Shown here: positions 1 through 11,833 of the stretch, piece by piece
How positions within the stretch are numbered: the stretch's first letter is position 1
Layout: each line of letters opens with the position of its first letter
Assembly (NCBI GenBank): GCA_914767715.1
Contig: OU612071.1
Span: forward strand, 27,527,681-27,591,680
Direction of reading: 5' to 3'
DNA: 64,000 bases
From: Membranipora membranacea
Taxonomy: Eukaryota; Bryozoa; Gymnolaemata; Cheilostomatida; Membraniporidae
The notes under the pieces: generated by a model
What the model saw: only the letters and a program-made list of their open reading frames with translations
The model's database searches: none
What the model was told of the DNA's origin: nothing
Position numbers and translations under genes: made by a program

Positions 1-832
1 CACTGATGACCCTTATTCAACTGCCTGGTGCAAATCAAAGAAGGAATATTGAAAACTAAGCAATGCTGATTATCAATTTGAAATATTACTTTTTTACGCC
101 TTATACCATTTGTCAAAACAGAGTTTTTTCTTTTCAATATAAAAGCTTCTTCTACTATCTTTCCAACTCATCCAAAGAATAAAAAACTTAACATCAGTTC
201 CATGTGTTATTACTTATTAGTTGTAGTACATCTGGTATATGGTAATAATATTTTCTGAGTGACGTCATGATCACAATTAGAATTAGGATTCAGATTGTTT
301 CATTACACCAGTTTTAAATGGATGACACTCATTGTTTTCAGCATCGGATGGCCTAAATTTCTAGCTTACTAATCAGATTATGCTACGTTGGCTCCCCAAC
401 CTTATCATTGGTTTCTTCTCGGTAATCTTCTAGCTTGAAATAAAATTGTGTTCCATAAGGTGAAGGTGTTCCATTAAGTAAATGTGAGCATAATTTCTAT
501 TGGAATCTTGGTTCACAATGTCCTCTATCATAATAATCGTAATAAACAGAAGATAGCACAGTGAGTATCATATTTCTAAAATCAATCCAATTATCTCTTT
601 GTGTCTGTGGACTAAGGAGAATTAAGTTCATCACTTCAGCTGTATCCACAAAACCAAAAACCACAAAACCACAAAACAGTTTTTGTGTTTATGATAACCA
701 CATTGAAAATGATTAATACACATGGCCATGGATATCTGACTTAAATATTTAAAAGCATGCCTCAATTTTATGTTGTAGGAATAAGTTACAAATTATCAGC
801 AAGATACTATGGTTTCTTCTCAGTTTACCAAC
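1..832. other. AT-rich sequence, no supported gene
   Basis: I see no convincing coding exon here. The minus-strand gene whose exons lie at 833-2137 should continue into this stretch, because its last visible exon ends in a GT donor at 832-831 without a stop codon, but I could not recognise the following exon. A run rich in CCACAAAACC lies near 645-680. Confidence 0.4.
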
Positions 833-2137
833 CTGTGATTTTCTGTTTGACTGGCAGACACTGCATGTAAGCTGGTATTCTTGTATGGGAGATGAAAAAG
901 TGTGAAATAGGAATGAAGATGAAGTTGAATATTTCTCCATATCTAGATTCATCTGCTCTAGGTAGGGTTCCACATAATAATAATAATAATCCAGCACCAG
1001 TGGAAGGAGTTTTATCTAAAACAAAGAGACTAATATGACATTCGCAACTTTCTTGTACCATATACAGCATAGTCATGCAGCGTTTCAGCTGGATATGATT
1101 ATGACATGTTTTAATGTGAATGCATAGTACCTGCTCATCCACGGAACTGCGTGCATTCTGATGGGATTTGTAATCCGGATCATATGGTAGACAAGCAAGA
1201 TGAGAACCACGACTTCTTACATGACCCCATCTGCTATTACCCGGTCCTTGATCGTCTCTGCTACGCCAAAATCCTGTAACAATCAAAATCATTAAATTCA
1301 ACTATCCCACTGATTTGGAGAGCCCTTTGTCTTGATTATTGTTATGGCATGTTCTGTTTGACATGAACTTGCTGGGAATCTCAAGCAGACACTTGATTGC
1401 AACTATGTGAGCTTCAACCTGTTTATAGTTGTCAGATTAAGAAATAACAGTATCCATTAGCAAAGAGGTATGGCTTCTGAACTGGGCAAAGTGTTCCGGG
1501 CCTGAAAATCTGTAACAAAGGTTCACAAGGCTTCATCTCCTAGTATTTAAAACATCATTGCATATCCTACAAGAACCAGAAATTTGCTCTCCATATTATG
1601 AAGGTCACCCTGGTTCTGTCTAGGGGATCATCTGATCTCGTAATGAGTTGCAGGATACAATCTTGACACAAAACTTTGTGTGGTGGGAATGTGCTGCTGC
1701 TATGAACCAACTTCTAATTTCCTTGTTTTTGCCACATACCATCGATATTTCATTTTATAACAGAACCATTCGAGAACAAGGTCAGAAACAAAATGTGCAC
1801 ATCAGATTGTTAGTTTGTATATTTCTGCTTTTAAAACGACCTAAGAGAAAAATAAAATTTACTTAACAACCTACAAACTACCGCTGTAGACCAGTTGGGC
1901 TTCTGCGGGACATATATATTTACCCCATCTGTGTATGTAGCTCCACCTGAATCTGGCTATTAATGAGGTTGAAGTGTGTTGTTTCTCAGACAAGACTGGA
2001 GCCTGCATTGCTACCTCTTCTCTGTATTGTGGTATTTCCGACAGCACATCATTATGAAGGATCATCAGAGAGATCGTTACTCCAAGAGAAGCAGCGATAG
2101 CTAAGCTGCTAACAACGATTAAAATTGTCTCACTCAT
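833..2137 (-). CDS. Membrane-anchored protein, possibly short-chain collagen C4-like (partial, 3 exons)
   Basis: Three minus-strand exons join in phase: 2137-1882 (ATG at 2137, preceded by a 5'UTR acceptor at 2180), 1273-1131 and 1015-833; the 3' end is not found. The first exon starts with a strongly hydrophobic stretch (about residues 4-26, SETILIVVSSLAIAASLGV...), which reads as a signal anchor. It continues with a W-G-x-x-x-C-P motif and LVYSG; exon 2 has HLACLPYDPDY; exon 3 has LTCSVCQSNRKS. The order WG..CP - (L/V)VYSG - CLP.DP.Y - CxVC is what I remember of the C-terminal domain of sponge short-chain collagen C4-like proteins, which are extracellular matrix or surface proteins. No collagen Gly-X-Y stretch is present in these exons. 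Family assignment is from memory of motifs only. Confidence 0.5.
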
Positions 2138-2219
2138 TTCTTTCACCTTCAACTTTAATCCAATAGAAGACCGGAGCACCTGGAAAAAAGACCATGGAAC
2201 AGGTTTTATAGGCCTAGTC

Positions 2220-2423
2220 TCAGGGAGGTTTAAGTGTTATTCTTTGTGAAAGGCTGCAGACTCTTATTTGTAATTCAAAGATAGAGACAAGACAAACAAA
2301 GAACAAAATAAGAAAGGATACCATAATGACTGATATGTCTTGGTTCAGGTATTGACCAATAGGTGCTAAATCGCTGCCTAGTAAAAGTGATGATGTCCTG
2401 CCATTGGTCAATATAGGAAACAT
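2220..2423 (-). CDS. Short reading frame with one membrane segment, doubtful
   Basis: A 67-codon minus-strand frame with one strong hydrophobic segment (SVIMVSFLILFFVCLVSIFE) just upstream of the preceding gene. It has no recognisable family or clear splice sites. It could be a leftover first exon of a duplicate of the 833-2137 gene, which also starts with a hydrophobic segment, or chance. Confidence 0.15.
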   Translation of the reverse strand: MFPILTNGRTSSLLLGSDLAPIGQYLNQDISVIMVSFLILFFVCLVSIFELQIRVCSLSQRITLKPP

Positions 2424-2429
2424 GATGGT

Positions 2430-3520
2430 GATTTTACAACAGATTACTCTTCAACGAAACTGACTCGAACTAACCTTGATTTGCCTGTATAACTCAGTTC
2501 CCCTGTTGTAGCTGTTGAGCACAGAGATTCTTGCGACTGCTCGACTCTAGAATAAACAAAGAAGTGGTTCTAAATACCCTGTAAATACAACGATTGAGGT
2601 TTTGATTTGAAATAAAATTGTGATCATTGATGATGTCATTGCAAAAAGTTGTTTGCACATAATATGGGAAATTTATTATCATAGAAATGATTATATAATT
2701 ACTTTAATATGTTTCTTTCAAGTTAAGTGTGGCAAAAATAGAAATTTTTTGCCTGACAATAAAATGCATTGTCGTTCAAGTATCCCTATTTGATTTGACT
2801 CTCTAATTTTGACATCGCCAAAATAAAAGTCTCAGTTCATTTGTATCATATTCATTTGAGCCCCAACTGACCTGACAAGCAGGATTTGATTGAGAGGTAG
2901 ATGATTGTATCATATAAATAAGATGACCAGGATATCGGCACTGTGTGTATTACTTTTCAGGTGTACCCTCTGTATGTATTAGTTCTCAGTCCCGGCACGA
3001 TAATAAAAATGGAAAATATATACCCCCTGTATGTATTACTTTCCAGGTATACATTCTATAAGGAAGCTGAAATGACTATGATTGTTATAAAAAGCTAAGA
3101 AAGTTCATTGTTATCCCAATACTCATGATTTATACAACAACAATAAGAGGGGCTCTAGAGAGACGTATACAGCATCATAGACAAAACACACGACACTAGA
3201 CTGGACCCTGAGCATCAAAAAGTGTCCTCAATAAATACTGCGACGCAACGACATCTCACTGTGGTAGAAAAGGCAATGATGCATGTGTTTTTTCGAAGTA
3301 ATCTCCCTTTGATGCAGATAACTTTATAGATTTCATAGAATTTGATACAGAATAGCAGCAGCAATCTTCTGCAGCACAGGTAACAACTTTGCCTATATTC
3401 TGTCTAACTCATCACTTATTTTGATTAAGCGAAAATGGCATAGAAATAATAGTTAAACAGCATATCATACTTGCCAAGTAATCTAAATTCAAAAGTGGGA
3501 GTTTTCAATTTACAGCGATA
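2430..3520. other. Intergenic, nothing recognised
   Basis: AT-rich sequence without supported exons. A short phrase resembling TGTATGTATTACTTTCCAGGT occurs with variations around 2945, 2970 and 3030, a weak local tandem repeat. Confidence 0.4.
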
Positions 3521-3529
3521 CTGCACGTC

Positions 3530-3665
3530 ATCGTAATGCTCCGAGGGTGCGAACCTTCCGAGCGATCCCGCATGGGGGTTTGAGGGCATTGTGATCCCCC
3601 AACAGGGTCCGGGATAGGACCTGGCTGCTGATGCTCTGAGAGCGTTTCTAGCCACTAGGAAGGGC
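3530..3665 (-). repeat. Possible tRNA-derived SINE
   Basis: This island is much more GC-rich than its surroundings. On the minus strand it begins with CCTAGTGGCTAGAAACGC, which looks like a pol III A box, followed about 45 bases later by GGTCCTATCCC, a degenerate B box. It then runs into a GC-rich body. I infer a tRNA-like SINE head. It is not similar by eye to the two SINE families described elsewhere in the window. Confidence 0.3.
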
Positions 3666-4088
3666 TAAAAACAAATATTTGACAAAATCTTAAAGTAGAT
3701 CACAACACTGGAATCACTAAATATGAATCAACTTGCAATTTGCCTTCACAGGTAGGCAACATACTCACCATTGAATATTCAAGATATTAGCCTTGGTTGT
3801 GCACCCCAGGGCAGTCAGCAGCCCTCAAACCCCAAAGGCTGTAATAAACTGCACTAAGTTGAAAAGCTATGATTTGTTTACAATCTCACAAAATAAGGTG
3901 GAATTGTTTTTTTATTTTATGCATGTAAATTGTTTTGTGGCAATTATTTTTGTTACTTATTCAACTCTTAATGTATTAAAATAACAACAAATACAAGAAA
4001 TCTGGTGTTTCTATCCAAAAATATAAAAATTTTCATAAATATAGTTTTTTTAAGTACTCAATCACTTCCGGCTGCTATTTTTGCTACC

Positions 4089-4625
4089 ATGGCAGAGCCA
4101 TCAGCATATGCCTTTATGCCAAGAAGGAAAAGGGATATTGGTGATGTTGAGTACCCTGATCTCAGTGATACAGCTAGTGAGGAAGATGAAGAGGAAGTTG
4201 GTGTTACAGCTAGTTCTCCTTCTCTTCCTGTGGAATGTACAAGGGACATCAAACTTGTAGAACCTGCCTCACAGGAACAATGATATTTACAATGTGTTTT
4301 AAAACTGGCTTCTGTGGCTGAAGCCATTTCTGACACTGCAATTAAGCTTGCATGGAGACAGGCCCAGAAAAATGATGGGTACAGACAACCTGAGATGCTG
4401 TACTTTGCTCTCATGGAGAACAACCACTTTAGGTACCATGGATATAGAAATTATATCTCTTTCATTCATGGTCACCTAGGGAAGCATAGACGGTTGATAA
4501 TCCCTGTTTGTGTCACCAAACATCTTCGACACCGATTTCCAGATCCTAAAGGAGAGTACACAGGCTTCTTACCAGGAATGAATGGTGATGTGGATGAGAT
4601 CCTTTGTGCCCTTCATCAGCACTAA
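4089..4625 (+). CDS. P2X7 C-terminal (ballast)-domain-like protein of element A, one in-frame TGA
   Basis: Two stretches in the same frame, 4089-4280 and 4284-4625, are separated by a single TGA at 4281-4283. The N-terminal part is acidic and basic (MAEPSAYAF..RRKRDIGD, then a D/E-rich run). The C-terminal part matches the end of the cytoplasmic ballast domain of P2X7 and its many stand-alone invertebrate relatives: a QC at the start, YR near RYHGYRNY, IPVCVTKHLRHRFPDPKG and EYTGF. The zinc-binding Cys cluster (W-C-x-C-G) that should lie between the halves is missing, so this copy is degenerate. The ATG at 4089 follows a CACTTCCGG promoter-like stretch and has a good context. It lies 600 bases tail-to-tail from the transposase at 5224-9153. 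Confidence 0.65.
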
Positions 4626-4629
4626 CTCA

Positions 4630-5220
4630 CTGTATTTATCTATGTAACCCCACAACGGCCCTTTTCAGGGCCATCATCTCTTTACCCAAAGAGTTTGTTC
4701 AACCTCATACGCACTGGTGTTGTAGTGTACAGCGCATATATATATATGCAGTTGATGCCTTGATCAGCCATCAGCAGGCCTTCATATGACAGGACATCCT
4801 TACAGTAGCCTCTCTCACGATCTCTGATCTGTGTACTGGTTGTAATAACACTATACCCTGTTCACGGTAAGTTAATGATAAATACACTGCTAACAAGCTC
4901 AAATGTATCATTACTATTTCATAGCCGTTGAATTTCGAAAGCATCCATCAGTTTCACCAAGTAGCATTACTGTATCATTTTTCATAAGCTTTGATAACTA
5001 TTGCCAATTATATTGCTGACACTGCTCATAATGAATGAATGCTAATTGCTTACTCACAGAGGGCGGCACGTGAAGCCTGATGCTAAAGGCCCCCCTTCCG
5101 GTTTCAGTTTGCTCAGCGGTTTCCCTCCCTCCCCTACTCCCGGCTGGCTCCCCACCTCAGTGACAACGGGGGAGTCTAACCCCTCATGCACCCGTCGTCG
5201 CCACGTGAGGCCGCCTCTTT
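4630..5220. other. Gap between the convergent genes of element A
   Basis: No exon seen. A GC-rich block at 5050-5220 has imperfectly inverted ends (GAGGGCGGCACGTG near 5059 and CACGTGAGGCCGCCTC near 5201) and may be a small inserted repeat in the 3'UTR region. A short TATA dinucleotide run lies at 4738-4746. Confidence 0.35.
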
Positions 5221-5223
5221 TAC

Positions 5224-8200
5224 TTACTTCTTCATTCGGCTGATGAAGTCTTTCCTGAGCTGCTCATGAGTTGGTGGGATCACTCGAGTTGGCCTCACTG
5301 TTTGGGTAACCTGGACAAAATGGAAATCATAAGATGATCTAGCCTAATGTTGATATGGTTGATGTATTTTAAATTGGATGAAAGATGTTTACTTACCAGT
5401 ATCGATCAGATGCATTATTGTAATTCCATTGAATTTATCATTGAAGCAACACACTAGTAAATTGTTTTTTTTTTGCATATCGTATTACACTGCACAGGAT
5501 ATCATGCGATTTTCTGCTGAGTATGATTAATTTTAAGTTACTTACTGGACGCTTTCTCTGCGTTGGTTCTTGAGCTGCATCTAACACCTCAGCAGTCAGC
5601 AGTTTGACAAAGTTACGAGATTTCCTCTCGTACACTCTGGCACAGGGCCACTCCTTGGAGAACTTGTTCCAAGTTCTTTTAACTTTCATCTCTCCGTCAT
5701 CATCTGTTTAGCAAAACAAATGGACTTTAATATTTAAACATCGGTGGATGGAGGAAAAAACCATCTCACCAACTTATTAGACGATGGCATTTTAATTCCC
5801 CAATCTGATTTTGTGATCAATACTCGTCCAGCTGTGATTGGTATCTTTTCCATATGGTCAAGAGCATCTAAGTAGAACGGTAATTCCTATTTATTTTTTA
5901 GCACTTTCAAAATGATGAAGCGTAACTCACCGAGGAGCACCGGACGACCTGTGTTTTCGTTATGATCAATGACTGCTAGTCTGACACGAGCCTGGAACGA
6001 GGGCATATCAAAGTTCAGCCTCTTCGGAGCATACTTATTTGTCAAACTATTGATGTTCTCAATCGTCCCTGTAAGTATATAAGATTAGAAGTAGTATTAG
6101 GCTATCCAGATTCCTCTGGACCATTCATGATGTGTATAAAACTTGGACGATCTCAATTGAAATAAATGTGATGTCTATCCCGTAAGATTTGTCCGTATAG
6201 TGTGGTTGTTGGTTAGACCAATGCCCTGTCACACAATTAATTTTACCGTTATATTATAATTCAATTTTGACAATAGTTGTATGTATACGGAGAAGCTTGT
6301 GTGGTGAACTGACTGACCAGTGTGGATTGACTCTGACAATTTAGCCAGAGATTTACGGAAGTGAGGTTTCTCCAGCTCCGTAATTAGAAGATTGTGGGCA
6401 GGGCTGCCCTTCTCGAGCCACTTCCATTGACGAATTTCATCTCTACAAATTATATTGGTAGGTAAGTGAAACTTTTGTCACAAGTGGACAGAAATAGCAA
6501 TCTGAGAGCCAACAGATTACTTTAGTTCATGCTCCCTATAAATATTTGTATTCAGATGTTCACAAAGTTGCCCTCTCTCTGGGTAAGGAAAACACGAGAG
6601 GACAACTTTAAAATATATATCATGTCTGATATTTTTCCGGCGTTCAGTCCTGTCAATCATTTCTCTTACCTGGACATGGGGTCGTGTAGGCACCGTTTGA
6701 TAGTATCATACCCCTCAAACTCATGCTTGTTCACCACATGAAACCGGCAAGAGTCAAAAATCTGAACCAGCAGGTCCGGGTCTCATCCACAGTTTGAAGC
6801 GGCATACCACATGTGGTTGGTAATGTATTTGATCCAGGGGAGGAGTTTCTTCTTGTTCTACAAAACCAACAATATATATATCTGGAATAAATCTGTATTT
6901 ATCTCTATTCTCATGGCATGACACGACCTGAATTTTGATTCCACTTGGCATGAGCTTGCATCAAAATAATGCTATGACAGCTTCTATATAAGACCTTTCT
7001 CCCAGTAGGAAAATGCATGAAAGTTATTAATTTATATTGACCTAAGTTCTTACCTCATTTGTGGCACCAGCAATCAGTTTCTTTACGAAACCCTTGCATA
7101 CATGCCACACATCTAGTTGGTGGTTCTTCTCCGGATGGACCGTTCTCATGTAGGCACCTATTCCTATGAAGAACAAATAATAGCAAATTATTATCATCGT
7201 TATTATATGGGTCGCTTTGTGTTCGGTGTGGATCTACAAACCAATTTTTCATTGAAAATCCATAAAATTTCACAATTTACTACTCATAAGCTAACAATGT
7301 ATATATCCCTTTTCCATTGAATGAATCACATGTGTAGTGTATATTTTACCTGTGTGCCCATCAGTAGCAACACAGCCTACTTCGACACCTGCGGAGGTGA
7401 TCTCCTCCAAGCCCTCGATGAAACCGGCTTTCTCAGCGGCAGTTGCGCTTCCAACTATGATGCTCTGTGTTACTATACTTTTACACACTTTTCCTGTTTC
7501 CTGCGTATACAATTTAGATTGAATTATTAATAGTTTAAAATATAAATGTTTTGGTTGTTATTTCTTTTCTTAGGTGCAGTGAAGATGTTAGAGTATATCG
7601 ATAAGCCTGGTACAAACAAGCACTGCTGACTGTTGGTAATCGCCTTCATTCTTTGTTGGAATCAATGATCTCATGACCAGCAAAGGCTGCTCTACTTACA
7701 TAGTCTACGAACAGATAGTGGCAGTATCTGGCCGAATGTCCGGGTGAGTCGAATCGACCATCACCTGTCACAACTACACGTTCATCTAAGAAATAGTTAT
7801 TAGAAATTATGTAAATTATTAGAATCAATGAGTGAGTAAATAAGACATGGTTTCCATTGCAAGAGTGAAGAGCTTGCTTTGTTATAAGGAACTTTGTTCC
7901 AAATGAATCGACACTGTAGTATTCACTATATAGTATAAATATATATATATATATATGTACTGCAAATACGTCCAAGGGAGATTTATACTTCAAACAATAA
8001 TTTATTTTGTTACTGGTTAATGCCTTACCTCTCTCTTTCATATTTTTCAGTATCTCCTGCTCCTGCTCCTGCTCACTGTACATCCTGTCTACAGTTGGAA
8101 TCATAAACTGTGCCTGGGACCTGTAGAAAGTCTCTGACGATACAGATGCAACTCCAAACGAATCTAGGAAGCCTTGTACAACATTGTAGGTTGACCCACT

Positions 8201-9153
8201 GTAATTAAGAGATATTGATCGTCTTATGGTCTTATTATCCGCAAGACATCAATGTATAGGCAACATCGCCTCATATTTACACATCTCAATGTTTTATATG
8301 CATTTTTCAGGAATGAAATTCTGCTAAATTTAGATAATAAAATTTAATGTACTTGGATCAAACATTTATGGGAGCTAGGAATCACAAGAGATCATTAAAA
8401 ACAAGATTAACATGATGAGACCTGCCTCATGAAAGTTGATGTCACCGTAAGGACATTTCCCACAAACTTACCACCCACTCGAGGCTGGCTTTCCCACCGA
8501 TCAGAGCCACCGCATATGCAGCGATAGCTCACGACCAGTGCTGAGCCAACCTCTCGTGGAGTGGCAGACATGTGCTCTCCACATAAACTGCATTTCTTTA
8601 GCTTTATTAGCTCTTCCAGTTTTTCGTAAAAAACGACATGAGCTAAGCTCCCATTGAACTCGTCGAGCTGAGTCTGCTGTAGGGAGAATGATATATCATC
8701 CACCTCCTCATCCGTTGGCCGCCAAGCTAAAAAAATTATTAAACTGATAGATGGCATATAAAACCGCCAATAAAAATGCTAAATCTAATGATACAATTTT
8801 CCTGTTGTCAGTTGTGTTCTCTTTTTTGTCAGACAAGAACTCCAGGAACTTATTATTAAAATTTGGGCAACTCCTTGCTTCAAGATATGTATTGCTGACT
8901 GTCCTTGCAATTGTATCACTAAACACATCAATCTCATTCTTAAAAGTGTAATTTTGTCTATTTTTTCCAGAAATGACATACAGTAATCAGATGTTGTCCT
9001 GGAATCTGACAAGACAGAACTGATACAGGATTGTGCTGCTGGCGTAGATGTTGCTGGCTGCTCCTTAGGTGGTGGTGGGATGGCAGCAGGCGGTGGTACC
9101 TTAGCATAATCATGCTCACATCCAGCGATCTCACGACCTATTATGTCACACAT
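5224..9153 (-). CDS. THAP/TTAA-type (Kolobok-like) DDE transposase, 11 exons, one in-frame TGA
   Basis: Exons: 9153-8982, 8726-8426, 8198-8029, 7785-7700, 7500-7350, 7163-7054, 6857-6670, 6442-6318, 6068-5931, 5703-5546, 5310-5224. All join in phase, giving 561 codons plus stop. Recognisable blocks in order: a C-x2-C ... C-x-C zinc-like motif and WESQPRVGG (exon 2); SGSTYNVVQGFL; VTGDGRFDSPGHSARYCHY, carrying likely catalytic Asp; VGCVATDGHTGIGAYMRT with a second Asp; HQLDVWHVCKGFVKKL; KRCLHDPM; KWLEKGSPAHN; IHTGTIENINSL; KYAPKR; LAVIDHNENTGR. I know this block order from a large, mostly unnamed animal transposase family. THAP domains and TTAA duplications on sister copies here suggest Kolobok. 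Codon 355 (6785-6783) is TGA inside NCG-DPDLL, so this copy may be inactive. Intron 2 uses a GC donor. No THAP exon was found upstream. Confidence 0.8.
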
Positions 9154-9573
9154 GACTCCTTTTTCCTGTGTGAATGTATTTTGAATGAATACAGATATGG
9201 TTTGTGATTTATATTTCTTATACAGTTGCTTGAAAAAATACAACAGCAGGGTAGCTTCACTGCTAACTTTGAAAGGTGTAGCTGGTCTCATGATTGTTAG
9301 CATAAGAGTTCTACAGACTTTGATACTTTTGTCACTGATCACTATAACATTCACATCACTTGATTACCCAAATAAAAGCCAGTGAGTTGCCTTCTTTTAC
9401 ACTGTGGGAAGACAACTTTCTAAAAAATAAGCTAGTGAGACCAGGGAAGGGTAGGGTATACACATTGTATCCTTCAACAGTGATAGAGGCTAGACTGTCA
9501 AGGTCCCGAGCTGCTTATTGCTGATCACATACTCCTAGCAGCTCATGTGTAGGTTTACCACCTGATAACTTAC

Positions 9574-9644
9574 CGATAATACAGGGAGAGCAGTGTGAGC
9601 ATGAAAGAAAATAAAGTAAAATGAGAACTCGACTTTGCCACCAT
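9574..9644 (-). CDS. Possible isolated first exon with signal-peptide-like sequence
   Basis: On the minus strand an ATG in a strong context (ATCACCATGG, 9644-9642) opens 23 codons rich in hydrophobic residues (SFMLTLLSLYY) and ends in a good GTAAGT donor at 9573. Its phase does not match the first transposase exon at 9153, so it is either spliced to an unrecognised exon or belongs to another gene. A secretion signal would be unexpected for a transposase. Confidence 0.3.
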
Positions 9645-9649
9645 GGTGA

Positions 9650-10980
9650 TTTTTATTTCACCGCGAGTGAATAGAAGTGAGAAGTGCAAAAATAACTGTA
9701 ATGAATTCAAAACAAGTGTTAAACATTGCCATTAATAATAAAAAACGAAGTTTACTTACAACAGTCATAGGATGGTTATCAACAGTAGGCTAGAAAAAAG
9801 AACAACACTTATGCAATAGTACCTGCCAGAACCCCTCGGCTTTTCACCGAGCTAACGTCCCCACCTGATTGTATTTATCAGGCCATTCGCATGGCTATGT
9901 TACAAGCTGGCAGGCATGCCATGCGAATGAAAGACCGTCAAAGAATTGATTATGAGAAGTTTAGAGTGGTCCTGGGGACGATGGGTACATATACTGCCCA
10001 AACCTTCCACCTTCAATGACAACGATAAACGTTGCTGTTAAAAGGTTGACTAAGGTACTGCACACCCTAACATAGCCAGCTGCTCACAATCACACAGAGG
10101 TTTGCAGCAAAAATACCTTACCTTAGTCACAATCATTAGCAACCAAGGAGTAACATATACTCAATTACTAATGGAAGACTACTTCAGTTGCAGCACTCAG
10201 TCTTTTTGGAGGTTTGTCAAGATGGAAAAACATACTTTTTGGTGTGACTGAATAGGACCATTGCCAGACATAGCCGCCTGTCTTAGCATACTAGGTCAGA
10301 CCAACCAACCTTATGAAGGATAGTGTGATGAACATGGAACACTCTAGGAACTGCCTGTGGCCGGTTGTTCTGCTTGGACTGCTAAGAATCATTCATTCAT
10401 TTCAGCGCATGAGCTATAAGTTTTATGCCTCATAAAGTATGTTATGACTCACCTCTTTAGTCTGTATGGCCAGAGAAGGCACAGCATGAGCAAGCAGAGC
10501 ATACATGCTCTTACTCCCACACCTCACTCTTACAAAACACTCTCTCTCTCAAAATGTCTGCTGCATATGAGTGGTTTTAGGTTGGCACTCTGGGCAAGGG
10601 TGGGCAGTTTACTACACCATAGAACAAAATCATCACCTGAAGTAGGGCAGAGAAATACGGGGTCTCTATAGGTCCTTGCCTGCCCACAAACAAAACATTT
10701 AGGTGCCATTGTTATTTATTCAAAGATTACTTCTTTATTTGCTCAACAGTTAAAACCGGGGAAATTTAAATACCCACCAAACACTGTTTTGTGATTGGTT
10801 TGTGAATTTCAATTAAGCCAATCATCTTAGGTTTTTCTACTACGGAAACAAAATGGCGGATGAGAGTGTGCAACTGTAATATTTCAATATTTTTAATTTA
10901 ATATTTATTTATTACATATGAATTTAGAAAAAGGAAGTCATCATGCATCAAATATTAAAATATAACTTTTGTGGTTGTAA
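9650..10980. other. Non-coding stretch with small hairpins and an orphan start codon
   Basis: No exon supported. Near 9830-9990 there are several small inverted repeats (for example GCCATTCGCATGGC against GCCATGCGAATG). Around 10790-10880 the sequence looks like a promoter and start: GATTGG and CCAATC boxes, then AAACAAAATGGCGGATGAG, an ATG in good context that meets a TAA after 8 codons. Confidence 0.35.
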
Positions 10981-10984
10981 TCTG

Positions 10985-11833
10985 CTTTAAGTTTGTTGAC
11001 CTGACTCGATTATTTTTTTTTGGGACTTGGAGAACTCAAAAGACAAGATGGGCCGTTTTTTTGAAAAATTTGAAAACTTAAGTTTTTTCCTAAAAACTTA
11101 AGGCAAAAAACTTAAGTTATTTCCCTAAACTTAAGTTTGTTGACTTAACTTGTTTTTTAGAGGTTTTGGGACTTGGAAAACTGAATAATCATGCTGGGCC
11201 GTTTTTTTCGAAAAGTTTGAAAACTTAAGTTTTTTCTTAAAAATTTAATTTTTTTCCTTAACACTTAAATTTGTTGACTTAATTCTATTTTTAGAGGTTT
11301 TGGGACTTGGAGAACTCAATAATCATGCTGGGCCGTTTTGGGCCGCGGGCCGTTTTGGGCCTCTGGCCGTTTTGGGCCTCGGGCCGTTTTGGGACCGAAC
11401 CGTACCTTCTCATTCCAACTTTGAAAACTTGAGTTTTTTTCACAAAATCTTAAGTTTGTTGACTTAACTCGATTTTTAGAGGTTTTGGGACTTGGAGAAC
11501 TCAAAAATCATGCTGGGCCGTTTTTTCGAAAAGTTTGAAAACTTGAGTTTTTTCCCAAAAACTTAAGTTTTTTCCCTAAAACTTAAGTTTGTTGAGTTAA
11601 TTCGTTTTTTAGAGGTTTTGGGACCTAGAGAACACAAAAAACCAAAATGGGCCGTTTTTTTTTTAATTTGAAAACTTGAGTTTTTTTCACAAAAACTTAA
11701 GTTCGTTGACTTAACTCGTTCTTTAGAGGTATTGGGACTTGGAGAACTCATAAATCATACTGGGCCGTTTCGGGCCTCGGGCCGCTTTGGGCCGCGGGCC
11801 GTTTTGGGCCGCAGGCCGTTTTGGGACTGAACC
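10985..11833. repeat. Tandem array of ~115-180-bp units with nested GC-rich 18-mers
   Basis: About six copies of a unit built from GAGGTTTTGGGACTTGGAG, AACTCA, a GGGCCGTTTT box and repeated AAAACTTAAGTTTTTT palindromes. The GGGACTTGG phrase recurs near 11020, 11168, 11302, 11488, 11621 and 11744. Two units contain expanded GGGCCGTTTTGGGCCTCG subrepeats (11330-11400 and 11760-11830). Short open frames across it are by-products of the repeat. The array ends abruptly where the LINE-like fragment begins. Confidence 0.8.

Noticed and set aside
825-1301. Continuous 158-codon minus-strand frame
   Set aside because: Splice sites at 1131 and 1016 and the motif order indicate that the frame is read through introns; the spliced model uses a different frame for the last exon.
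7055-7273. Frame with several Cys and His on the minus strand
   Set aside because: The conserved transposase block is in another frame of the same exon (QLDVWHVCKGF), which also fits the splice phases.
3689-10770. TTAA boundaries for element A
   Set aside because: I compared sequences next to TTAA on both flanks (for example 3423, 3452, 3690, 3966 and 9718, 10038, 10729, 10766) and found no pair with matching inverted ends; the limits of A remain unknown.
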